Origin: JADLHS01 sp020848635
GTDB taxonomy: Bacteria; Verrucomicrobiota; Verrucomicrobiia; Limisphaerales; JADLHS01
NCBI GenBank assembly: GCA_037044975.1
Contig: JBAOIL010000039.1
Span: 558,001 to 622,000, forward strand
Length of the DNA: 64,000 nt
Direction of reading: 5' to 3'
The position numbers and the translations under genes were made by a program. Positions 43,382 through 52,773 of the stretch are shown here, in pieces. Positions within the stretch are counted from its first letter, which is position 1. Every line of letters begins with the position of its first letter. The notes beneath the pieces are model-generated. The model had not been told where the DNA came from. It searched no databases and saw nothing but the letters and a program-made list of their open reading frames with translations.

Positions 43382-44335
43382 ATGAATATTTGTGTCCTTG
43401 ACGGCTACACCCTCAATCCCGGCGATTTGAGCTGGGACGAACTCCACCAGCTCGGCCATTGTGAAATCCATGATCGCACGCCACCGGTGGAAATCGTCGC
43501 CCGTGCCAGGAACGCGGAGATCGTCCTGACCAACAAAGCACCACTGATGCGGGCAACTCTCGCCGAATTGCCAAAGTTGAAATACATCGGCTTGCTGGCA
43601 ACGGGGAAGAATGTGATTGATCTCGCCGCCGCGCGGGAACGGGGGGTTCCGGTCACCAACGTGCCCGCCTACGGCACGCGGACCGTCGCGCAGGCCACGT
43701 TCGCGTTGCTGCTCGAACTTGACCAATCGTGTCGGCCACCACGCGGAACGCGTGCGCGATTGGCGGGTGGACGGGCGCGGCGGACTGGTGCTTCTGGGAT
43801 TCGCCGCTCGTCGAGCTTGACGGGTTGACGATGGGCATCGTGGGGTTTGGCGGCATTGGAGCGGCGGTGGCAGATATTGCTACCGCGTTTGGGTTGCAAG
43901 TCATCGCCTACAATCCCTCACCGAAGGCGGCCCCGCCGTTCGTGCGCTTTGTGGATCTCGAAACGCTTTTTCGCACCAGCGATGTTGTCAGCCTTCACTG
44001 TCTGCTCACGCCGCTGACCCAGAATCTCGTGAACGCCGAGCGCCTCGCCTCGATGAAACCGTCCGCCTACCTGCTCAACACCAGTCGTGGCCCTTTGATT
44101 GACGAACCGGCGCTCGCGGCAGCCCTCAACGCCGGTCGCCTGGCAGGTGCCGGGCTGGATGTGCTGTCAGTCGAACCACCGCCGGCAACCAACCCATTGT
44201 TGACGGCCAGGAATTGTATCATCACCCCGCACAATGCCTGGGGCACGCGCGCGGCCCGCGGCCGGACTCCTGCACATTGCGGTCGATAACGTGCGCGCCT
44301 TTCTCGACGGCAAAACGCAAAACGTAGTCAATTGA
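43382..44335 (+). CDS. D-2-hydroxyacid dehydrogenase (glycerate dehydrogenase-like), three frame breaks
   Basis: About 316 residues once three single spurious bases are removed (near 43721, 43760 and 44260). From ATG 43382: MNICVLDGYTLNPGDLSWDEL, NKAPLMRATLAELPKLKYIGLLATGKNVIDLAAARERGVPVTNVPAYGTRTVAQATFALLLEL. Then, across the breaks, TNRVGHHAERVRD, GGWTGAADWCFWDSPLVEL, the NAD-binding loop GIVGFGGIGAAVADIA, LLNTSRGPLIDEPAL and a C-terminal LLHIAVDNVRAFLDGKTQNVVN ending at TGA 44335. The FCFWDSP-like signature suggests hydroxypyruvate reductase/glycerate dehydrogenase. Alternatively a real pseudogene; three insertions in 550 bases is dense. Confidence 0.8.
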
Positions 44336-44514
44336 ACGTAGTGGAGATTGACCATGGTGGCGACGAGATTCGGATGGAGGAAATCGAAGCGGTTTTAGGG
44401 TTTGCGATCGGGGACCAGACGACCAAAGCGAGGCGATCACGACCGCCAGGCCCACGGCGACCAGCAGGCCCATCGCGAGTGCGACGCGGGCGAGGGGCGG
44501 CGGGGGGGGTTCAT
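44336..44514 (-). pseudogene. short membrane-peptide remnant with PLARVAL start
   Basis: ATG 44514 lies in sequence (AACCCAACCATGAA...) that matches the start regions of the genes at 45542 and 50633. Read one base out after a run of eight C's, it continues PPPPLARVALAMGLLVAVGLAVVIASLW, a membrane helix, then peters out. One base added to the C-run would join start and helix. No known domain follows and the frame runs into the antisense end of the dehydrogenase gene. Probably a remnant or a mis-sequenced small gene. Confidence 0.35.
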
Positions 44515-44522
44515 GGTTGGGT

Positions 44523-45542
44523 TTAGGGGGACCGTTTACCGTCGAGCAATTGCTGCGCACTCAAGGTTTTTCCCTCGGGTGCGGAGAATTTGTAGGTGGA
44601 GTACTCAGTTCGTGACCCGGCATCAGGATACCGGTAGTCAATGACCTGAGAACGCTTGGGAAGAATGGAGGCCAGATTGGTGCGTGGCTTGCCGACAATG
44701 TAGGAGTGCGCTTCGCCAACCATCCGGTAGGCAATGGTTAGTTTCTTTTCGGTCGGGCTGGCGAGATCCGGTTGCAGTTTTACGAGTTCGAATTTCCGCG
44801 GGAAGCGCAGCCCCATCACATTGGTCCATTCCAGCGTCCGGAAAAAGGCATTGGTAAACCCGGTGTCATACGGTGCGGGCAACCTTTTTGGCGTGGCTTT
44901 ACCGCCCGGCTCGTAAGTTTTCCCGTCAGAAAACTCGGCCATGAACTCAAGGAGTCCTGGTGGAACGGCTTCGACGGTCCATTGCGATTCTGTCTTCCGT
45001 TGTGATTCTCTAAATCCCTTTTCAATGAAGACGACGGGATCCACCGCACCCTGGCCCGTCGCCGGAAAGTGGGAGCGCGAGCCAAACGCGAGCCATACCG
45101 CGGTGAGATGCTCGAAGCCATAGGGAGGGAGCGGATCGGGCCGAACGAAGATGGTCGCCTGATTCCAGGACCGCTGGGGCGTCTTCAGCTTGACCGTCTT
45201 TTCAACGCCACCGCTGGTCGTGGTGATATTGGTGACCATCAGATCGTCGGGAAGTCGAATGAGCAATGTGCTGTTGGAACCTTGCGAGCAATACTCATAG
45301 TAATCTGCAATACTATCCGGGTCACTCGTCTGCAACCGGGTTCGAATGAGCGTGGTGCTTCCGGAAACGGTCGCATGAAACTGGCTGGAATAAGTGTTGG
45401 TCACCCCTGCCTCCATCGCACTGCATTGCACTTCGCCCTCGGCCTCGAATGAATCGTCTTGGGCATGGCAGAGTGCGACGGCGGCAACGCCAAACGCCGC
45501 CACGAACGCGACACGGGCGAGGGGCGGCAGGGTGGTTTTCAT
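44523..45542 (-). CDS. secreted protein of the MKTTLPPLARVAF family, function unknown
   Basis: 339 residues from ATG 45542 with a signal peptide (LARVAFVAAFGVAAVALCHAQ). The body includes QFHATVSGSTTLIRTRLQTS, ADYYEYCSQGSNS, LTAVWLAFGSRSHF, APYDTGFTNAFFRTLEWTNVMGLRFPRKFELVKL. The order of these pieces (a VxGxxxLIRT strand, a YYE-GSN stretch, an aromatic WLAxxS stretch) also appears in the C-terminal domain encoded at 50787-51890, so both belong to one extracytoplasmic family. It lies 13 bases after the M56 fusion gene on the same strand and is probably its operon partner and possible target. Confidence 0.75.
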   Translation of the reverse strand: MKTTLPPLARVAFVAAFGVAAVALCHAQDDSFEAEGEVQCSAMEAGVTNTYSSQFHATVSGSTTLIRTRLQTSDPDSIADYYEYCSQGSNSTLLIRLPDDLMVTNITTTSGGVEKTVKLKTPQRSWNQATIFVRPDPLPPYGFEHLTAVWLAFGSRSHFPATGQGAVDPVVFIEKGFRESQRKTESQWTVEAVPPGLLEFMAEFSDGKTYEPGGKATPKRLPAPYDTGFTNAFFRTLEWTNVMGLRFPRKFELVKLQPDLASPTEKKLTIAYRMVGEAHSYIVGKPRTNLASILPKRSQVIDYRYPDAGSRTEYSTYKFSAPEGKTLSAQQLLDGKRSP

Positions 45543-45555
45543 GGTTGGGTTCGAA

Positions 45556-48500
45556 TTATTTGCCACCGCCGGTCGGGTTTGGGATCGGAATGGTGTATTT
45601 CCTCAACTCAACTTCACCCCAGTCCACGGACGAATCGTCATCCTTGTCTTTCGCTTCCGGCACGAGGAGTTCCTGGGGCGTGGTGAACATGGTATAGGTT
45701 CCACTTTGCATCGTCGGCTGGCGCGAATGAAAGTTGACCTGATACTTGCCGGGCACCAAGTCGTCGGCATGGAACGAACCGTCCGGCAGCAGGGCTGCGG
45801 AAAAGATCCGCCGTTCTTGCGTGGCCGCCTGGACGGCTGCTGCGGATTGAGAAAAGGCTTTCCGCTCCTCGTCGGTCTTTAACTGACTCGCTTGCTGCAT
45901 GAATTTGTTCGGCGGTGTAATCAGGGCGACGGATCCATTTTTGAAGTCGGGGGCCGCGCCCGCGACAAATTTCACCTTGCCGGTGACGGTGCGGCCGGTG
46001 CCCCCGACATTCGTCACGGTGGTTTCGCCGGGCTTTACCTCCACGATGGCCAGTTGGCTGTGCGTCCAAGAGCCTTCGCCGGTCGACACCATCCGTGCGA
46101 TAGTCTGCTGGCCAGGAGGAACGAACGTGATGGCAAACCGCCCTTGATCATCGGTTTTGGCCTGGAAAACATTGAAGTCATAGATCGGAGGTGGAAGCGA
46201 AAGCGGGTTGGCATTGGTGATGGCGACCGCATTGGTGGATTGACCCACTTTGCGGAGGCCCAGGTTGGACCAGCGCGGCTGAAGGGCGGACAGGACCACC
46301 CGTTCGTTCGTGCCGACGCGATGTCCGACGCGGAGCGTGCCTTCGACCTGGCCCCATTTTTGCAACGTGATTTGCGGTGATGCTTTTAACTGGTCCAGGG
46401 AAACTTGCGCATAGCCTGCCTCATTCAGGGCGATGACGGATTTTGCCCCTTCATACATCGGTAAGGTGAAACTGCCGTCCGGACGGGCGCTCACGAGCAA
46501 TCCTTCTTCGCGCAGTCCGCTCGGAGCAAAGGCCGCCTTGCCGAGGGCAAGGTACTTTCCCTCGACCTGCAAGGCGACATCGGCGTCAGCCGCGGGTTTG
46601 CCGTTGGGCAGAAGAACGACGCCTTTGACCTCGATCGCCGGGAACGGATTTGAGTTGCGATGGTTGGAATGAAGTTACGGCATTTGTCGTCGCGCGGTCG
46701 GCGGCAGTGAGGTCCACTGCCAGCGTCTGACCGGGCTTTAAATCAATTTCTTGAAGAATCTCACTCGACCAAGACTTGCGGGTTTCCGGGCATTGGAATG
46801 CGGCAATAAACCTGCAAATGCCCAGCGGGCACATGGTCAAACGTGAAACGGCCCTCGGCATCGGTGGTGGCCTGTTGCGACAAATTGATGCGCGGCGCAT
46901 TCACGCCGGCAAACATCAAACCCAGACTCTCGTTCGTGCCGGGCCCGGACGTGCGTTTCAAGGTGCCAGTGACTTTGCCAAACGGTTCGAGCACAATCTT
47001 TGAGCGGCTTGCGAACGCTTCCAAGCTCAGGTTGGCAAAGCCATTGGATGACGCGGCCGCCACGAATTTAATTCCCCAGACGGGCTTGAAGGAGAAATGG
47101 CCCTCGCTGTCCGCCTGGCGCAAAACGGACTTGTTCCGATTTCCATACGCGTTGAGTTCGCCCTCGGAATTAAATCCTGCCTGATTGTAATCATCGCTGA
47201 GCAAAACAATGGTCGCGCCCGCCGCGGGTTTGCCGTCCGGCGTGACGACCGTGCCTGCCGGGCCGGTGCCTTTTTTCAGAATGAAGTCCACATTCGTCGC
47301 GTCGTGCGGCAGGACCGTCAGACTTTCCGGCAGGTAGCCCTCGGCCTCGACTTTGAGCAGCGGCTGGATTGCGCGCTTGCTGACGTAGGTAAGATAAACG
47401 CCGTTGCTGCCTTCCACCGCGCTCAACGCGCTCCAAGTGGTCCGGTTGAATTGATCCGTCTGTCCCGGGGTGACCCGGAAATTCTCGACGGGCTGCTGAG
47501 TCTCGCGGTCCAGCACCCGGCCGGAAACAGTCCATTCGCGGGAATGATCCGGCCCGCCTTCCGCGCCGCGCAACGGCCGCGAACGCGACGCTCCGTAGTC
47601 CGGGTCAATATGGCTGTAATCCGGCTGTGGATCTGGGCCTTTTTCCAGCAGGAATACCAGATTGGTGAGGTCCTGATCCACGCGGCCGATGAGTTGAAAG
47701 GGATTCATCTGGTCCACGCTCAGGTTGCGGCCCGAGACATGATACCCCTTGAGGCGGACGCTCAAGGAAATGGTTTCGGCCGGAACCCCGGTCACGTCAA
47801 ACTTTCCGTCCGGAGCGAGCGTGACCTGCAGCGAATCCCAAGCGGCTTCGCGCGAAATGAGCAGGCGGGTCTTGTCCGGCACGGGCGAGCCGTCCGCCAA
47901 CTCCACGCGGCCAGCCAGGCGATACGCCGGGCCCACCACCAGGTCCTTGGCATCGGTCGTTTCCCCATCCTTCCCGGTGTGAATCTGCCGGGGTGGAACG
48001 GCGCCGAACTTCGCCATCGTTTCCATGAGGGTGTAAAGATGAAAATCCGCGTCCGGCGGGAGATTCACAAACGTGAAATTGCCGCGGTCGCCCGTGCCGA
48101 CTTCGAAATGCCCGAGATACGTTCCGGCGCTGCGATCCACCGCCGACACGCCGACGGAAACGCCCGCCAGGGGTTGGCCGGCAAGCAACACGCGACCGGT
48201 GAGGGTGGCCCCTTCGGTCATCACCAACTTATGGTCCGGCGTGCCGCTGGCGAGCTGGTTGAACACTTTGTCGGCAAACGTGCGAGCCGTGACCTTCACC
48301 GACATCATCTCGAACGCCTTTTTAGCGGTGATGAGAAACTCGCCGTTCTCGTCCGTCACCGCGAGCGGATCAATGCCCGGCAGCGAGCCCCAACTGCCGC
48401 CGCCGTCCTTCGTGGTGATGCCCTGCATTTCGACAACCGCGCCCTCGAGGGGTTCGCCTTTCGGATCCACGACTCGGCCCCGGAGGCTGCGCTCGGGCGC

Positions 48501-50075
48501 GGCGTCGCTAGCTGTGATGGGGGACAACTCGATGGTCACCGGCGATCCCTTGGCCGGGTCCACCTTGGGAACATATTTGGGCTGATAACCCTTGGCGACG
48601 GCGAGGACTTGAAAGGTGAGTTGCGGATCGAGCGATTCAATCTTGAAGCTCCCCTGCTGGTCCGTTCGGGTATGCTTGGCGCAATCGGCATAGCAGGACG
48701 GACAGAACGGACTGGTACCGGACTTCGGTGCGGCGGTCGCAATGAAAACCGTCGCGGGAACGGGCAACGGAGCGCCGCCCTTGGCCAAAACCTGGCCGGT
48801 CAGATCCGGCCGGACGCCAGCATTCGTGTCGGCAGGCTCGGGCGGGCGGCTTTGCGGCGGCAACGGAAGCAGCGGGCGACTTTGCCGCATTGGAGTTGGG
48901 GGATATGGGGGCGGGTGTCGGTTTCTGGGGCTTCGCCGTTTGCGCATCGGTCAACCCGACCAAGGCCAGCCCGAGCAGCAGGACGACGGAGGGCAGTCCC
49001 CAACGATTGCCGGGCCGGAAATTCGCGATCATGCCGATGCGGCGGCGCAATTGGTGTTTATTTTCCAGAATCCCGACCAATCCCGGCATCGCCGTGCGCG
49101 GCGTCAAATTCTCGAGCAGATGCAGAATCGTCCGGCCATACTCGCGATGTTGATCCGCGCCGGCGGCTTCGATGGCCAGGGCGTCGCAGGCCAGTTCGCG
49201 GTCCAAGCGCCAGCGCGCGAAGCCGAACCACACGAGCGGGTTGAACCAATGCAGGATTTGCAGGACCGCCACCAGCCAGTTGAGCGGCAGGTCCCAACGC
49301 CGCAAGTGCGCCAGTTCGTGCAGAAAAACGAAACGCAATTCCTGGGTCGAGAAGCTCTGGGTGAAATCCGTGCGGCAGCAGCAGGCGGGGGCGGAACAGG
49401 CCGAACAATGCCGGGCTGGCGACCTCGGCACATTCCACGACGGTGAGCCGGCCCCGCACGCCAAGTCGCCGGCCAGATTCATCGAGCACGGCGAGCGCTG
49501 AGGCATCCGTAAGCGCAGGCAGTCCCCGGCATCGCCAGGCCAGCCGCAGCGATGAGGTAGCAATGTAGCCGGTAAGCAGCAGCGCGCCGGCGAGCCAGAC
49601 CCAGAACAGCGTCGCGAGCCAGGAGGTCGCGGTCACGGGCGGAAGCTTGACGGCTGCCGGCGCGGCTGAGGGGTTGGGTGGCGACAGCGACGCTTGCCCA
49701 AGTTCAGGAGTTGGCGTAAGCGCCGGGGCGCTCTCCGACGGTGGTGCAGATTGAGTTACCAACACCGGCGTCTCCGGCATTGGTTTGCCGACGACGAGTG
49801 GCGCCGCCGGGGTCACGGTTGCCGGTACAAGCGTCGTTGGTGCGGAGGGCGACGCGTGGTTTGTCCATGGGGGCAGCAGATTAAAGATGCTCGCCGCGCT
49901 GCCCGGGCGAAAAGGGCAGGAGCAGTCGGACCATGACCAACAACCAAAGGGCGCAACGCCAGCGGGCGGTGAGGTGCCGGCGGAAAATGCCTTGCGCGAG
50001 CAAAACCAGCAGCACCAGCACGCCCGCCTGGAGGGAGATGCGGCCCAAACCCGGGAGATAATCTTGGGCGTTCAC
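45556..50075 (-). CDS. M56 (BlaR1-type) metallopeptidase fused to carboxypeptidase-regulatory-like domains, five frame breaks
   Basis: About 1500 residues from GTG 50075, overlapping the blaI stop (GTGA). Membrane-spanning N-terminus (LQAGVLVLLVLLAQGIF, WLLVMVRLLLPFSPG, ATLFWVWLAGALLLTGY), then the M56 zinc motif HELAH (FLHELAHLRRWDLPLNWLV) with third ligand in DRELACDALAI. A last helix (GLPSVVLLLGLALVGL) leads to an extracytoplasmic part of ~1050 residues: repeated beta-sandwich units of CarboxypepD_reg type (GRVVDPKGEPLEGAVVEMQG, GRVLLAGQPLAGVSV, GTVVTPDGKPAAGATIVLLSDD). Frame breaks near 49906, 49365, 48846, 46766 and 46650, each fixed by removing one base. There is no penicillin-binding sensor domain. 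By analogy it senses an envelope signal and inactivates BlaI by proteolysis. Confidence 0.75.
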
Positions 50076-50485
50076 GGCTTCCTCCGGGGTTTGTCCTTCG
50101 GGGCGGCGGGCTGGCTTTCCAACAGGGTGCGGAGTTCGTCCAGATCGGTTCGCGTCAGTTGCTGCGACTCGACGAAATGGACCAGCATGGGCTTGAGCGA
50201 ACCGCCGAACACCCGGTCCAGGAAGGACACGCTCGCCGCCGCGATGCACTCGCGCTCGGTCACCAGCGGTTCGTAAACGTAGCTGCGGCCCCGGGGTTCG
50301 TAGTCGAGCGCCTTCTTTTGGACGAGCCGGGTCAGCAGCGTCTTGGCGGTTTTGGGATGCCAGGACGGATCGGCGCGGGAAAGGCGTTCGATGATTTCGC
50401 TGGCCGGAGCGGGATGTTTGGCCCAGACGGCGCGCATCACTTCCCACTCGGTCTCGGAGATGCGCGGAATGTTTTTGGCGCTCAT
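50072..50485 (-). CDS. BlaI/MecI-family winged-helix repressor
   Basis: 137 residues from ATG 50485. Winged-helix DNA-binding domain: IPRISETEWEVMRAVWAKHPAPASEIIERLS, WHPKTAKTLLTRLVQKKALDYEPRGRSYVYEPLVTERE, then a dimerisation helix region (FGGSLKPMLVHFVESQQL) and a Lys/Pro-rich tail. BlaI dimers bind TACAxxTGTA operators and are cleaved when the paired M56 peptidase is activated. Two such operators sit directly upstream, so the gene is autoregulated together with the M56 fusion gene it overlaps by four bases. It probably does not control a beta-lactamase here; none is seen. Confidence 0.93.
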   Translation of the reverse strand: MSAKNIPRISETEWEVMRAVWAKHPAPASEIIERLSRADPSWHPKTAKTLLTRLVQKKALDYEPRGRSYVYEPLVTERECIAAASVSFLDRVFGGSLKPMLVHFVESQQLTRTDLDELRTLLESQPAAPKDKPRRKP

Positions 50486-50488
50486 AGA

Positions 50489-50500
50489 TTACAATTGTAA
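50489..50500. promoter_or_regulatory. BlaI-type operator 2 (TTACAATTGTAA)
   Basis: Perfect 12-base palindrome with the BlaI/MecI core ACA-xx-TGT, three bases upstream of the blaI ATG and just downstream of the -10 element, covering the expected transcription start. Its centre is 22 bases (two helical turns) from the centre of the second operator. Confidence 0.75.
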
Positions 50501-50501
50501 G

Positions 50502-50530
50502 CTTATACGCCTACACCTGTAGGCGTGCAA
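50502..50530 (-). promoter_or_regulatory. sigma-70 promoter of blaI operon
   Basis: On the minus strand: TTGCAC (50530-50525), a 17-base spacer that is almost entirely operator 1, then TATAAG (50507-50502). Transcription would start about 7 bases later, only ~10 bases before the ATG, giving a very short leader without a clear ribosome site. Confidence 0.7.
50509..50524. promoter_or_regulatory. BlaI-type operator 1 (GCCTACA CC TGTAGGC)
   Basis: Seven-base perfect arms around a 2-base centre with the core TACA-xx-TGTA, the consensus operator of the BlaI/MecI family. It fills the spacer between the -35 and -10 hexamers of the blaI promoter, so repressor binding would block RNA polymerase. Confidence 0.8.
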
Positions 50531-50540
50531 GGAAAAAGTT

Positions 50541-50633
50541 TCAGAAAAAACTTAATCGCCAGAAACGCGCCATGCCTTCGGCCAGCTTCGTCGCGACCGC
50601 GACGCGGGCGAGAGGCAGTCGGGTGGTTTTCAT
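50541..50633 (-). pseudogene. 30-codon peptide with MKTTRLPLARVA start, probably a gene remnant
   Basis: ATG 50633 begins MKTTRLPLARVAVATKLAEGMARFWRLSFF and ends in TGA at 50541, right before the blaI promoter. The start sequence (ATGAAAACCACCC ... CTCGCCCGCGTCGCG) matches that of the secreted protein gene at 45542 nearly base for base. After it there is no signal-peptide continuation or mature domain. It is probably the surviving 5' end of a paralogue. Confidence 0.45.
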
Positions 50634-50786
50634 GGTGGGGTTCGGTTTGGGGGAGTGGGGGGAATCTTGGTGGTGACGGCAGGGGTGGCAAGGAATGACG
50701 GGGGTGGTGGCGTGAGAGAGACGGAGGAAATTACAAATGCAGAATGCAAAGCTGGCCACAGCTCGAATCCGGACAGGGGGTTCCCT

Positions 50787-52676
50787 TTATTGACCGTCCG
50801 GTTGAGGATACTGGACTTGGCTCTCGTACTCCTTGGTGCTCTGAACCGTCTCAACCGATGGCCACTCATCCGCCCCACCTGGCGTGGTCCAGGCCCTAAC
50901 GCTATGCGTGACATTATCGTCAAGGTGTCTGTAATCAGCTATAGCGGCAACCGCAGGTAAATGAGGAAGAAAATCTGCCAATTTGGCGGACGGAGAAACT
51001 TTCGTAACGCTACCCGCAATAATCCACCTCGGCCGCGGCTTAGCACCGGAGGTAGGCGCTAAGTATGTCCTTATTTCGAAGGCTGATGGCAACGCAAGTT
51101 CACCAAAGCTATTAAACGCAGCTGCGTAGGTCGCTTCTTGAAACGGGGAAGCCAAATCATTGACAGGTGTGATCATTGTCTGACTCCCGGCTCTTTTTGC
51201 CAACCATACCGCGTTGTTGCTAAACCCCACGAACGCGGGCAGGTAAGGAAAGCGCTGTGAGTTCGTCATCTCAGCACGTACGAAAAGTTCCGTACTCCGG
51301 GATTCATTTCCATATCGGAAGTGAAACAGTCCAGGAACCAAGTTTGTGCCGCTAAGACCCAACACGCTCTGAGAACATAGGGCAAGCCAGATCGGCGCAA
51401 TCACATTCCCGCCAGAGATTTCGGAAAATGGCGGCACCACGCCGACGTTAATCTCTCCAACAGCTCCATTCCGTGGTTTTTTCGAGGGCCCAGCCGCTTC
51501 CTCCAACCACTGCCGCGACAGCAGAGCAATCTGTTGCCGGATGCCAGATAAAGCCTGAGGGTTGTTGCCGCTCGCGGTGAGTTGCCTCTCGATTTCTTTC
51601 AGCTTTACCATCGCGACTTCTTGGTTGCGCCGCAGATCGAACTCCGCATTGAACAAAGCTGCGGAGTAAACGTTGGTGCCGTCGGTTCCGGCTTGGTAAT
51701 ACTCAATGGCCGTATCGCTCTTGTTCGTGAGGTAATCAAAGGGCACCGTACGGATAAGCCACCGATTTCCTTTCACAAACACCTCGAAGTTAAACGCTTT
51801 GTTGCCCGATTTATCATCCTCTCGAGATAATACTGACAACCCCGGCGGCTCGGAACTCAACCTCCGGTTTAGTGGTAACGCATTCTGCATTCAATTCGAT
51901 CCCAATTACGATAGCGGCTCCAGTTACCCCGGCCGCGGGACCGAGCCCGAGCCAGAATTTCATTTTTAACCACGTCATCATTTTCATAGTTCCTTCCACA
52001 AGGGCGGTGATTGATGCCGCCACCGCAGTTCCTTTCGCCGCCGCGGCGGTGACTGTGACGGCCAGTCCGACCGGCGCGGCTTGGACCGAGTTGGCCGAGA
52101 CCGCGCCGGCGATAACCGCGGCCGTCAAGCGTCACGCCGCGTTTGCTAAAGATCTTCCGCAGCTTTTCCAGGGCGCGGGTTACGCGTTTCTGGGCGGCGC
52201 GTTCTTCCACGCCCAGCGCGGTGCCGACTTCCGCCAGACTTTTGTTCTCGAAATACCGCAGGACCACCGCGTCGCGGTCGGTCGCGCCCAACCGCGCCAT
52301 GGCCTCGTCGAGCAGCGGGGCGACTGCCCGCCATGCGGCGTCCGGGGCCGATTCTTCCATAGTGGATTGCATAAACGCCTCCTGTTCGCGGTGGATGCGG
52401 CGGAATTCCGCCCGTTGGAAGTTGGCGGCGGTGAGCCGGGTCGTGTGGTAAAGCCAGCCGCTCAACACCGAGCTGGCGTCCGAGTGACGCCGCCTTGCGG
52501 GCGAGGATGATGAACACGGCCTGCGTGATTTCCTGCGCGTTCTGGGGGTTGGCGGTGTGCCGGAAGGCGGCGGAATAGACCAGGGGGAGGTGCCGCCGCA
52601 CCAGCTCGGCGAACGCCTCCTCGGATCCGCTCCGGGCGAACCGTTCCAGCAAGCCGGCATCAGGGATGTCTTGCAT
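50787..52676 (-). CDS. ECF-type sigma factor fused to membrane segment and extracytoplasmic domain; three frame breaks
   Basis: About 625 residues from ATG 52676. Sigma region 2 (LLERFARSGSEEAFAELVRRHLPLVYSAAFRHTANPQNAQEITQAVFIILARKA, then GWLYHTTRLTAANF), region 4 (LDEAMARLGATDRDAVVLRYFENKSLAEVGTALGVEERAAQKRVTRALEKLR), then Ala-rich hydrophobic segments (AAVIAGAVSANSVQA, VGLAVTVTAAAAKG, FWLGLGPAAGVTGAAIVIGIEL) and a ~365-residue domain (FNFEVFVKGNRWLIRT ... IEYYQAGTDGTNVY ... IAPIWLALCSQ). Breaks near 52475, 52123 and 51891 each close by removing one base. The last part could instead be a separate gene from ATG 51890, overlapping out of frame. This tail resembles the secreted protein at 44523-45542. 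Confidence 0.7.
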
Positions 52677-52744
52677 TCACTGGTTATATGTCCGCCGCCG
52701 GGGAAAGGAGACAAAGAATATTCATTTTTTATTTGGGGAGTGCC

Positions 52745-52759
52745 GGTAGCTCGGCTACC
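52745..52759 (-). other. short perfect hairpin downstream of the second ECF sigma gene
   Basis: GGTAGC-TCG-GCTACC, six-base arms and a 3-base loop, 15 bases after the stop of the gene at 52774. It has no T-run on the minus strand. A similar half-site (CGAGCTACCG) occurs near 54328 upstream of that gene, so it may be a small REP-like repeat. Confidence 0.35.
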
Positions 52760-52773
52760 CGTCCATGATCTTA

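Noticed and set aside
47097..49244. 715-codon frame antisense to the M56/beta-sandwich fusion gene
   Set aside because: Arg/His-rich, no motif, while the sense frames give repeated beta-sandwich domains.
49900..50530. Beta-lactamase resistance operon next to the BlaI repressor
   Set aside because: No beta-lactamase or penicillin-binding sensor domain is present; the downstream genes are a beta-sandwich fusion and a secreted protein of unknown function.
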